DNA from: Betaproteobacteria bacterium RIFCSPLOWO2_02_FULL_68_150 | Lineage (GTDB): Bacteria; Pseudomonadota; Gammaproteobacteria; Burkholderiales; SG8-39 | Direction: 5' to 3' | Length of the DNA stretch: 10,027 bases | Assembly (NCBI GenBank): GCA_001771975.1 | Contig: MERE01000141.1 | Coordinates: 1 to 10,027 of the forward strand | Shown: positions 1 through 6,107 of the stretch, in pieces | Layout of the letters: the number at the start of each line of letters is the position of its first letter | Numbering within the stretch: the stretch's first letter is position 1 | The notes under the pieces: model-generated | Databases searched by the model: none | What the model was told of the DNA's origin: nothing | Seen by the model: the letters and a program-made list of their open reading frames with translations, nothing else | Made by a program: the position numbers and the translations under genes

Positions 1-1368
1 GACGAGATCCAGGTCGGCGACCAGTCGGTGCTGACGCGCACGCTGCGCCCGGAAGACATCCAGCTTTTCGCCATCATGTCGGGCGACGTCAACCCGGCGC
101 ACGTCGATCCGGAGTACGCGCACTCGTCGATGTTTCACGAGGTCATCGCGCACGGCATGTGGGGCGGTGCGCTGATCTCGACCGTGCTCGGCACCGAGTT
201 CCCGGGCCCGGGCACCATCTACATCAGCCAGACGCTCAAGTTCTCCCGTCCGGTCAAGGTCGGCGACACGATCACCATCACGGTGACGTGCATGCAGAAA
301 TTCGAGCACAACAAGCACATGATCTTCGATTGCGCGTGCATCAACCAGGATGGACTGAAGGTGATCGGCGGCGAGGCCGAAGTGCTGGCGCCGAGCGAGA
401 AGATCAAGCGCGCCCGCATGGCGATGCCGGAGATCACGATTTCCGATCGCGACGCACGCTACCGCAGGCTGTTCGGCCGCGCGCAGGGACTCAAGGCGAT
501 CAAGGCGGCTTTCGTGCATCCGTGCGACATCAATTCGCTGCAGGCGGCGTTCTCGGTGCGCGACACCGGTCTCATGGAGCCGGTGCTGATCGGACCGGAG
601 GCGCGCCTGCGCGCCATGATCGAGCAGCACAAGCTCAAGCTCGGCCTGACCCGCATCATCAACGTGCCGCACAGCCACGCGGCGGCGGCGCGCGCGGTCG
701 AGCTGGCGCACGACGAAGAGGTCGAGGCGCTGGTGCAGGGCAGCCAGACCACCGAGGAGCTGCTGCGGGCGGTGATCGTGCCGCAGGGCCTGCGCACCGC
801 GCGCCGGCTGTCGCACGTTCTGTATATCGACGTGCCTTCGCATCCGCGGCCGATCATCATCACCGACATGATGGTCAACATCGAGCCGACGCTGCCGCAC
901 AAGGTGGACATCGTGCAGAACGCGATCGATTTCGCTCACCTGATGGGCGTGCCGGAGCCCAAGGTCGCGATCCTGGCGGGCCTCGAGACCGTCACGCCGC
1001 GAATGCGCGCGACGCTCGACGCCGCCGCCCTGTGCAAGATGGCCGACCGCGGCCAGATCACCGGCGGCATCGTGGATGGGCCGCTCGGTTTCGACAACGC
1101 GGTGTCCCTGATGTCGGCGCGCACTGCGGGAATCAGGTCCGCGGTCGCGGGCCAGGCCGACGTGCTGCTGGCGCCGGATCTCGAATCCGGCAACATGCTG
1201 GCCAAGCAGCTCGAGCACTTGTCGGATGCGATCTCCGGCGGCGTCGTGCTCGGCGCGCGCGTGCCGATCGTGCTCGCCAATCGCGGCGACTCGGTCGAAA
1301 GCCGGATCGCGTCCTGCGTGCTCGCACTGCTCGTCGCCAATCAGTACCGGATGCGCCGTCTGGCCTGA
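1..1368 (+). CDS. Bifunctional enoyl-CoA hydratase / phosphate acyltransferase (MaoC-PTA fusion), 5' end cut off
   Basis: The frame is open from base 1, so the true start lies before the window; 455 residues are visible and, from the usual length of this fusion, only about ten are missing. A GTG at 28 is in frame but would cut into the MaoC domain, so it is not the start. Visible residues 1-130 are a MaoC-like (R)-hydratase domain with the signature SGDVNPAH (27-34), giving the Asp29/His34 pair expected for hydration of trans-2-enoyl-CoA. Residues from about 155 to 450 are a phosphate acetyl/butyryltransferase domain, seen in VAILAGLETVTPRMRAT-type and GGIVDGPLGFDNAVS-type blocks and the C-terminal VANQYR. 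It would swap CoA of an acyl-CoA for phosphate in the cytosol. Whether acetyl- or butyryl-CoA is preferred cannot be told. Acetate/butyrate kinase, the usual partner, is not seen in the window. Two genes follow on the same strand. Confidence 0.93.
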   Translation, partial: DEIQVGDQSVLTRTLRPEDIQLFAIMSGDVNPAHVDPEYAHSSMFHEVIAHGMWGGALISTVLGTEFPGPGTIYISQTLKFSRPVKVGDTITITVTCMQKFEHNKHMIFDCACINQDGLKVIGGEAEVLAPSEKIKRARMAMPEITISDRDARYRRLFGRAQGLKAIKAAFVHPCDINSLQAAFSVRDTGLMEPVLIGPEARLRAMIEQHKLKLGLTRIINVPHSHAAAARAVELAHDEEVEALVQGSQTTEELLRAVIVPQGLRTARRLSHVLYIDVPSHPRPIIITDMMVNIEPTLPHKVDIVQNAIDFAHLMGVPEPKVAILAGLETVTPRMRATLDAAALCKMADRGQITGGIVDGPLGFDNAVSLMSARTAGIRSAVAGQADVLLAPDLESGNMLAKQLEHLSDAISGGVVLGARVPIVLANRGDSVESRIASCVLALLVANQYRMRRLA

Positions 1369-1372
1369 GACC

Positions 1373-1651
1373 GTGGCTGGCGCCGCTGCACGCGAGCATC
1401 GCGAGGCGATCGCCAGGCTGCGCGGCGGCGATTGGCAGGCGGCGCACGCCATCGTCAAGGATCTGGAGGATCCGCTGGCCTGCCGGATTCATGCGCTCTG
1501 CCATCGCATCGAGGGCGATACGGCCAATGCGCGCTACTGGTACCGGCGCGCCAAGGTGCGGCTTGACGATGCGCGCGGCATCGACGACGAGCTGGCCGAA
1601 TTGGCGGCCATCGCCGGGCCGCTTCGCGCGGTGCGCCGAAGAGGCGCGTAG
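1373..1651 (+). CDS. Small conserved-looking protein of unknown function (92 aa)
   Basis: A GTG at 1373 opens 4 bases after the stop of the MaoC-PTA gene and gives a 92-residue soluble protein. No convincing Shine-Dalgarno sequence precedes it, so reinitiation after the upstream stop is the likely mode of translation. Visible features are a DWQAAH block (20-25), HALCHRIEGD (40-49) and NARYWYRRA (52-60), then a charged, probably helical C-terminus. This pattern, a DW..AH stretch followed by H..EGD..NA.YWYRRA, is one I recognise from short uncharacterised proteobacterial proteins; the two-helix spacing recalls a TPR-like repeat, but I would not assign one. No signal peptide or membrane segment is present. 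It sits inside an acyl-CoA gene group, and no function is known to me. The same frame is open upstream to 1226, but that part overlaps the MaoC-PTA coding region and is not real coding. Confidence 0.75.
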   Translation: MAGAAAREHREAIARLRGGDWQAAHAIVKDLEDPLACRIHALCHRIEGDTANARYWYRRAKVRLDDARGIDDELAELAAIAGPLRAVRRRGA

Positions 1652-1662
1652 CAGGGGGCCCT

Positions 1663-1670
1663 AAGGAGGA
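1663..1670 (+). promoter_or_regulatory. Strong ribosome binding site of the enoyl reductase gene
   Basis: AAGGAGGA lies 8 bases before the ATG at 1679. It is close to the ideal anti-16S match and fixes the start of the reductase. It is the only strong Shine-Dalgarno in the window, so this gene is probably translated independently of the two genes upstream. Confidence 0.85.
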
Positions 1671-1678
1671 TCGGCGTC

Positions 1679-2668
1679 ATGTGGGTCGCGCAGCTTGCCC
1701 GGTTCGGACCACCCGACCAGGCCATCGCACTGCAGGAGCAATCCGATCCGGGTGAGCCGGGTCCCGGCGAGGTCATCGTCGATGCCGAGTTCGCCCCGAT
1801 CAACCCGGCAGACGTGCTCAATCTTGAGGGCAAGTACGGCGCGGAGCCGCCGAAGCTGCCCATGATTCCGGGCGCCGAGGGCGTCGGACGCATCGCAAAG
1901 TGTGGCGCGGAAGTGAGCCATGTGAAGCCGGGCGATCGCGTGCTGCTGCCCGGGCCGGGGACCTGGCGCGAGCGCATCAAGGCTCCAGGCAAGGCGGTGG
2001 TTGCACTGCCAGAAGGAGTCGACCCACAGCAACTCGCGATGCTGCGCGTCAACCCTCCCACGGCGTACCTGATGCTGCACGACTTCGTGCCCGCCAAAGC
2101 CGGAAACTGGGTGATCCAGAACGCCGCCAACTCGGGCGTCGGGCGTTGCCTGATCCGCCTGGCGCGCGAAGCGGGGTTGAGATCGGTGAACATCGTGCGC
2201 CGCGCGGAGCTGATCGGGCCGCTGCACGCTTTCGGCGGCGACGTCGTATTGACCGACGGCCCGGATCTGGATGTGCGCGTGCGCGCGGCAATCGGCGGCG
2301 GCGTGCTGCCACTCGCGATCGACGCGGTCGGCGGCCTGGCGACGCAACGCCTCGCGCGCTGCGTCGCCGACGACGGCACGGTGGTCAACTACGGCCTGTT
2401 GAGCGGCGAACCCTGCGCGATCGATGGGCGCGAGACCGTGTTTCGCAACGTCTCGTTGCGCGGTTTCTGGCTGCGCCGGTGGTTCATGGTCACGCCGCCG
2501 CTCGAGATCGCGGCCCTGTATCGGAAGCTGGCCGGCAAGATCGCCGAGGGCACGCTCCACGTCGAGGTCGAGGCCGTCTATCCGATCCGGCAGATCAAGC
2601 AGGCGCTCGCGCATGCCGCGCGCGGCGGCCGTGCCGGCAAAGTCCTTCTGGCTTTCGGCGCCGCCTGA
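1679..2668 (+). CDS. NADPH-dependent 2-enoyl thioester reductase-like MDR protein (ETR/MECR type)
   Basis: This 329-residue medium-chain dehydrogenase/reductase has no zinc-binding pattern. The N-terminal catalytic domain carries INPADVLNLEGKYG (41-54), close to the equivalent stretch of mitochondrial enoyl reductases; Tyr53 aligns by eye with their catalytic Tyr. The Rossmann domain holds VIQNAANSGVGR (145-156), the typical NAANSGVG dinucleotide loop, and NIVRR (171-175), where arginines fit NADPH phosphate. GFWLRRW (262-268) is another block shared with ETR proteins. Expected reaction: trans-2-enoyl-CoA (or ACP) plus NADPH to the saturated acyl thioester. Substrate chain length cannot be inferred. 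It follows the unknown 92-residue gene by 27 bases and has a strong AAGGAGGA site. With the MaoC-PTA fusion it would form a hydratase-reductase-phosphotransacylase set. A general quinone-oxidoreductase role is the main alternative. Confidence 0.85.
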   Translation: MWVAQLARFGPPDQAIALQEQSDPGEPGPGEVIVDAEFAPINPADVLNLEGKYGAEPPKLPMIPGAEGVGRIAKCGAEVSHVKPGDRVLLPGPGTWRERIKAPGKAVVALPEGVDPQQLAMLRVNPPTAYLMLHDFVPAKAGNWVIQNAANSGVGRCLIRLAREAGLRSVNIVRRAELIGPLHAFGGDVVLTDGPDLDVRVRAAIGGGVLPLAIDAVGGLATQRLARCVADDGTVVNYGLLSGEPCAIDGRETVFRNVSLRGFWLRRWFMVTPPLEIAALYRKLAGKIAEGTLHVEVEAVYPIRQIKQALAHAARGGRAGKVLLAFGAA

Positions 2669-2669
2669 G

Positions 2670-2687
2670 CGCAGGCGTCAGCCTGCG
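2670..2687. terminator. Candidate hairpin between convergent genes
   Basis: CGCAGGC at 2670-2676 and GCCTGCG at 2681-2687 form a perfect 7-bp GC-rich stem with a GTCA loop. It begins 2 bases after the stop of the enoyl reductase gene and includes the stop codon of the opposing lipid kinase gene (2678-2680). No T-tract follows on either strand, so a classical intrinsic terminator is not proved; it may be a bidirectional 3'-end hairpin. Confidence 0.45.
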
Positions 2688-3565
2688 ACCAGCAGTGCGC
2701 CGGGCAGCACCTCGATCTCCAGCCGCGTTGCGGCGCGATCGATGATCTCGCCGTCGGCGTGCACGGCGAGCGGTTGCTCGGCGTCCAGCACCACGCGCCG
2801 CGTGCGCACGAACGTCACGCCGCTGCGGCCGACATGGGTGCCGCGCAGCACATGCGGTATGAATCCCAGGATGCCGCTGCGCGACAACTGGTCGGCGACC
2901 ATCAGGTCGAGCAACCCGTCTGCCACGTCGGCGCCGGGCGCGATGCGGAACGCGCCGCCGTAAGTGGTGCCGTTGGCCGCCGCCAGCATCGTGATGCGGC
3001 CTTCGAGGACGCCGCCGTCGTGCGCAATGCGCGCGTACGGCGTCCCATGGTGCAGCAGGAGCGTCCTGGTGAGAGCGACTGCGTACACGGCGTTGCCGCG
3101 CAGCCAGCGCATGCCGTTCGCCTCGATGGCGACCTGCGCGTCGAACCCCGCGCCGATGCCGTTCGCAAAGTAGCGGCCGTTGCAGCGGCCGGCGTCGACC
3201 CTCCGGCGCAATCCATCCGCAATGCGATCGCAGGCGTCGCGCCAGTTGCCGCTTGCGCCGAGCATCTTGGCGAAGTCGTTGCCGGTGCCGCAAGGGATGA
3301 GGGCGAGAGCCTGCGATTCGCGCGCCACCCCGACGTAGCCGTTGACTGCCTCGTTGACGGTGCCGTCGCCACCCAGAATCGCGACGCAGCTTGCTCCGGC
3401 GCGCAAGGCCTCGGCCACCAGCGTCGAGGCTTCTCCGGGCGCGCGCGTCGCGCGCACCTCGCACGCCAGGCCGCGCTCGCACAGACGCGCGAGCACAGCG
3501 GGCGCGAGCCGTTGCGCGGCGCCGCGCCCGGCGCGCGGATTGACGACCAGATGAACTCGTCGCAT
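2678..3565 (-). CDS. Diacylglycerol/lipid kinase, YegS/DagK family
   Basis: The 295-residue protein has all the main motifs of the DAGK catalytic domain: NPRAGRG (9-15) at the N-terminus, GGDGTVNE (65-72) for nucleotide binding, PCGTGNDFA (91-99), NGIGAGFDA (135-143), DGLLDL (216-221) and HADGE (269-273). Family members phosphorylate diacylglycerol, phosphatidylglycerol or related lipids with ATP at the inner face of the membrane; the lipid used here is unknown. The length is normal. The ATG at 3565 is the only usable start, because an in-frame TGA lies 15 codons upstream with no ATG, GTG or TTG between. The leader lacks a Shine-Dalgarno sequence and consists of pyrimidine-rich heptamer repeats. 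It stands alone: convergent with the enoyl reductase (9-base gap) and divergent from surE. Confidence 0.92.
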   Translation of the reverse strand: MRRVHLVVNPRAGRGAAQRLAPAVLARLCERGLACEVRATRAPGEASTLVAEALRAGASCVAILGGDGTVNEAVNGYVGVARESQALALIPCGTGNDFAKMLGASGNWRDACDRIADGLRRRVDAGRCNGRYFANGIGAGFDAQVAIEANGMRWLRGNAVYAVALTRTLLLHHGTPYARIAHDGGVLEGRITMLAAANGTTYGGAFRIAPGADVADGLLDLMVADQLSRSGILGFIPHVLRGTHVGRSGVTFVRTRRVVLDAEQPLAVHADGEIIDRAATRLEIEVLPGALLVAG

Positions 3566-3586
3566 GGACGGTGGACGGTGGACGAT
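3566..3586. repeat. Heptamer tandem repeat (GGACGGT, three units)
   Basis: Two exact GGACGGT units followed by GGACGAT lie directly against the start codon of the lipid kinase gene (ATG at 3565, - strand). They occupy the place where a ribosome binding site would be. Read on the kinase strand the unit is rich in CCACC/GTCC, so it offers no pairing with the 16S tail. Confidence 0.8.
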
Positions 3587-3635
3587 GGGAACGGGGAGTT
3601 GCAGTCAGACTACCACCGTGCCGGCCCGATCGACT

Positions 3636-3671
3636 GATGCTGGAATGCATCGCACCCGTGGGATGCCACGG
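3636..3671. promoter_or_regulatory. Two short inverted repeats upstream of surE (possible operator)
   Basis: GATGC (3636-3640) and GCATC (3647-3651) flank 6 bases, and CCGTGG (3656-3661) and CCACGG (3666-3671) flank 4 bases. The second sits at the place of the -35 element of the proposed surE promoter. Both stems are short and could occur by chance in G+C-rich DNA, so a regulator site is only a suggestion. Confidence 0.25.
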
Positions 3672-3682
3672 TGCCGCTCGGC

Positions 3683-3688
3683 TAGAAT
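3683..3688 (+). promoter_or_regulatory. Candidate -10 box of the surE promoter
   Basis: TAGAAT matches five of six bases of the sigma-70 -10 consensus and stands out in a G+C-rich region just before surE. No good -35 hexamer is found 16-18 bases upstream; the spot is taken by an inverted repeat. If used, transcription would begin near 3695 and leave a leader of only about 9 bases before the ATG at 3704. It would drive surE-pcm-nlpD. Confidence 0.4.
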
Positions 3689-3703
3689 CAGGGCGGATCC
3701 TCG

Positions 3704-4447
3704 ATGCGCATCCTGATCTCGAACGATGACGGCTATTTTTCGCCTGGCATCCTGTTGCTGGCCGAGCGCCTGGCTTCGCTTGGCGAGGTTACGGTCGTCG
3801 CCCCCGAGCGCGATCGCTCCGGCGCATCCAACTCGCTGACGCTGGACCGGCCCCTGACCGTACGGCGCGCGTCCAACGGATTCTATTTCGTGAATGGCAC
3901 GCCGACCGACTGCGTGCACCTTGCGGTCACCGGGGTGCTCGACTTCCTGCCCGACATCGTGGTCTCCGGGATCAATCTGGGCGCCAACATGGGCGACGAC
4001 ACGATCTACTCGGGCACGGTGGCTGCCGCCACCGAGGGTTACCTGCTCGGCATCCCGTCGCTCGCGGTGTCGCTGGCGAGCAAGAGCGGGCGTCACTTCG
4101 CGACCGCGGCGGGCGTTGCCGTGGAGATGGTCGAGCGCTTCCGGCGCGCGCCGGTCTCCCAGCCGATGCTGCTGAACGTCAACGTTCCCAGCGTCGCCGG
4201 CGGCGAGCTCGGCGGCACGGAGATCACGCGCCTGGGCAAGCGCCACAAGGCCGAGCCGGTGGTCAAGATCCAGACGCCGCGCGGCGAAACCGCCTACTGG
4301 ATCGGCGCCGCCGGCAGCGCCGAGGACGCCGGCCCGGGTACCGATTTTCATGCCATCGCGAGCAAGCGCGTTTCGATCACGCCGCTGCAGGTCGACCTCA
4401 CGTTCCATGGCCAACTCGATCTGGTGAGAGGCTGGCTCGCGCAGTGA
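3704..4447 (+). CDS. surE: 5'/3'-nucleotidase SurE
   Basis: The 247-residue protein starts with the SurE hallmark ILISNDDGYFSPGI (3-16), where Asp8 and Asp9 bind the divalent metal. Ser39 in RDRSGASNS and Asn91 in VVSGINLGANMGDD complete the metal site. The length is that of the family. SurE removes phosphate from nucleoside 5'- and 3'-monophosphates in the cytosol and in E. coli supports stationary-phase survival. The ATG at 3704 places the first motif in the standard position. The stop overlaps the GTG of pcm by 4 bases (GTGA), so SurE and Pcm are probably translationally coupled. It is the first gene of surE-pcm-nlpD, behind a 138-base intergenic region with a candidate -10 box. Confidence 0.97.
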   Translation: MRILISNDDGYFSPGILLLAERLASLGEVTVVAPERDRSGASNSLTLDRPLTVRRASNGFYFVNGTPTDCVHLAVTGVLDFLPDIVVSGINLGANMGDDTIYSGTVAAATEGYLLGIPSLAVSLASKSGRHFATAAGVAVEMVERFRRAPVSQPMLLNVNVPSVAGGELGGTEITRLGKRHKAEPVVKIQTPRGETAYWIGAAGSAEDAGPGTDFHAIASKRVSITPLQVDLTFHGQLDLVRGWLAQ

Positions 4448-5139
4448 ACGGCGTGCGCACGCAGAATCTCGCCGGAATCGGCATGACCTCCGAACGTACG
4501 CGCGCGCGGATGGTCGAACGGCTGCGCCAGCAGGGCATCGAGGACGAGCAGCTGCTCGCTGCCATGGGCACGGTGCCGCGCCACCTGTTCGTGGATGACG
4601 CGCTCGCCCACCGCGCCTACGAGGACACGTCGCTGCCGATCAACTTCGGGCAGACCATTTCGCAGCCTTTCGTGGTGGCGAAGATGATCGAGCTATTGAT
4701 GCGCGGCCGGCCGCTCGGCAGGGTGCTCGAGGTCGGCACCGGTTGCGGCTATCAGGCGGCGGTTCTGGCACAGCTCGCGCACGAGGTGTACTCGATCGAG
4801 CGTATCCGGGAGTTGCACGAGCGTGCGCGCGGCAACCTGCGCGCGTTGCGGCTGCACAACCTGCGCCTGGTACACGGCGACGGCCACCTCGGTCTGGAAA
4901 AAGCCGCTCCCTTCGATTCCATCGTCGTCGCCGCCGCGGCGCGGCAGACGCCTCAGGCGCTCCTGCGGCAGCTGGCGCCTGGCGGCAGGATGATATTGCC
5001 GCTGCGCAGCCAGGGTGCCGGTGCGGGCGCAGCCGCAACGGCGCAGCGGCTGGTGCTGGTCGAGCGCGGCGCGCGTGGCTTCCGCGAAACGTCGCTCGAT
5101 CCGGTGCGCTTCGTCCCTTTGCAAAGTGGAAAGGCCTGA
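4444..5139 (+). CDS. pcm: Protein-L-isoaspartate O-methyltransferase
   Basis: This 231-residue protein has the active-site loop GQTISQP (69-75), the SAM-binding motif I VLEVGTGCGYQAAVLA (94-109), the acidic residue Glu119 in YSIER at the end of the next strand, and the C-terminal RFVPLQSG. It methylates L-isoaspartyl residues of aged proteins with S-adenosylmethionine so that they can return to aspartate. The chosen GTG at 4444 overlaps the surE stop (GTGA). An in-frame ATG at 4483 has a GGA 6 bases upstream and would give 218 residues, nearer to the E. coli protein; it is a real alternative, and neither choice affects the catalytic domain. A low-complexity GAGAGAAATA run (191-200) forms a small insertion before the last strands. 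The stop overlaps the start of nlpD by one base. Confidence 0.96.
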   Translation: MNGVRTQNLAGIGMTSERTRARMVERLRQQGIEDEQLLAAMGTVPRHLFVDDALAHRAYEDTSLPINFGQTISQPFVVAKMIELLMRGRPLGRVLEVGTGCGYQAAVLAQLAHEVYSIERIRELHERARGNLRALRLHNLRLVHGDGHLGLEKAAPFDSIVVAAAARQTPQALLRQLAPGGRMILPLRSQGAGAGAAATAQRLVLVERGARGFRETSLDPVRFVPLQSGKA

Positions 5140-6107
5140 TGAAAACGGCGGTCATTCTGATTTTTGTCCTTGCCATCGCTGGGTGCGCGTCACGCGTGCC
5201 CGCGCCGGTGGACGAGCGCCGCGGCGCGGCGGCCACTGCGCCAAGACCGCCGGCGACGCAGGCGGTGCCGGCGCCGCCGCCGGCCGCGCGGCGAGGCGAA
5301 TATGTCGTGAAACGCGGCGATACGCTTTACAGCATCGCACTCGAGCAGGGAGTGGACTACCGGGAGCTGGCAAGGTGGAACCGGATCGACGACCCGTCCA
5401 AGCTGAGAGTCGGTCAGCCGCTGCGCGTGATCTCACCCGAAGCGCAGGCGGCCGTCGCGCCGCCAACGGCGGGCGTGGCTGTAGGCGCCGCGCGCGGCGC
5501 GGGCGCGGTGGAAGCGAGGCCGCTCGAGCGTCCGGCGCCGCCGTCGGCGGTGCCGGAAGGCGCAATGAAGACCGCCCCCAAGGCGGTGCGCCTGCCTTAC
5601 TCCGAGCAGAACCTGGCTCTCTTGTCCAGAGGCGAACCGGCACCCGGCGCGGTGCAGAAGCCGCCGGCACCACCGGCGCCGGCGCCGCTACCCGAGACGC
5701 AGAAGCCGGAGGGCGTAAGACCCGAGGCGCGCGATCCGGAGGCGATCGACTTTGTCTGGCCGGCAAGGGGCAGGCTGCTGGCAGGATTTTCGGAACCGAG
5801 CAACAAGGGCATCGATATCGCCGGCAAGACCGGCGATGCGGTGGTCGCCGCCGCAGCCGGACGCGTGATCTACACCGGCAGCGGCATCAGGGGCCTGGGC
5901 AAGCTGATCGTGATCCGGCACGACAACAACTTCCAGAGCGTTTATGCGCACAACCGCGAGATCCTGGTGAAGGAAGGCCAGTCGGTGACGCGCGGGCAGA
6001 AGATCGCCGAACTCGGCGACAGCGACGCCGAGGCGCCCAAGCTGCATTTCGAGATCCGCAAGTCCGGCAAACCGGTCGACCCGGCGCGTTACCTGCCGCC
6101 GGGCTGA
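5139..6107 (+). CDS. nlpD: NlpD-type lipoprotein, LysM and degenerate LytM/M23 domains
   Basis: The ATG at 5139 overlaps the pcm stop (TGATG) and has GGAAAGG just upstream; the frame is open further back but only inside pcm. The 322-residue product has a lipoprotein signal with lipobox IAGC and Cys16; Ala at +2 fits sorting to the outer membrane. Then follow a LysM peptidoglycan-binding domain (54-98), a Pro/Ala-rich linker (100-200) and an M23/LytM domain (206-318). In that domain Asn222 replaces the metal-ligand His of the HxGxD motif and Lys301 replaces the catalytic His of HxH, while Asp226 and His303 remain. This is the pattern of NlpD/EnvC proteins, which do not cut peptidoglycan themselves but activate periplasmic amidases (AmiC for E. 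coli NlpD) at division. rpoS, the common downstream gene, is absent; mltB converges instead. Confidence 0.93.
   Translation: MKTAVILIFVLAIAGCASRVPAPVDERRGAAATAPRPPATQAVPAPPPAARRGEYVVKRGDTLYSIALEQGVDYRELARWNRIDDPSKLRVGQPLRVISPEAQAAVAPPTAGVAVGAARGAGAVEARPLERPAPPSAVPEGAMKTAPKAVRLPYSEQNLALLSRGEPAPGAVQKPPAPPAPAPLPETQKPEGVRPEARDPEAIDFVWPARGRLLAGFSEPSNKGIDIAGKTGDAVVAAAAGRVIYTGSGIRGLGKLIVIRHDNNFQSVYAHNREILVKEGQSVTRGQKIAELGDSDAEAPKLHFEIRKSGKPVDPARYLPPG

Noticed and set aside
159..1664. Long + strand open frame of about 500 codons across the MaoC-PTA gene and the small gene
   Set aside because: Its translation is Arg/Ala/Gly-rich without domains and lies out of frame with clear coding; it is a by-product of high G+C.
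5100..6107. An rpoS start or sigma factor fragment after nlpD
   Set aside because: Nothing resembling a sigma-70 domain is readable on either strand; the region after nlpD is fully mltB.
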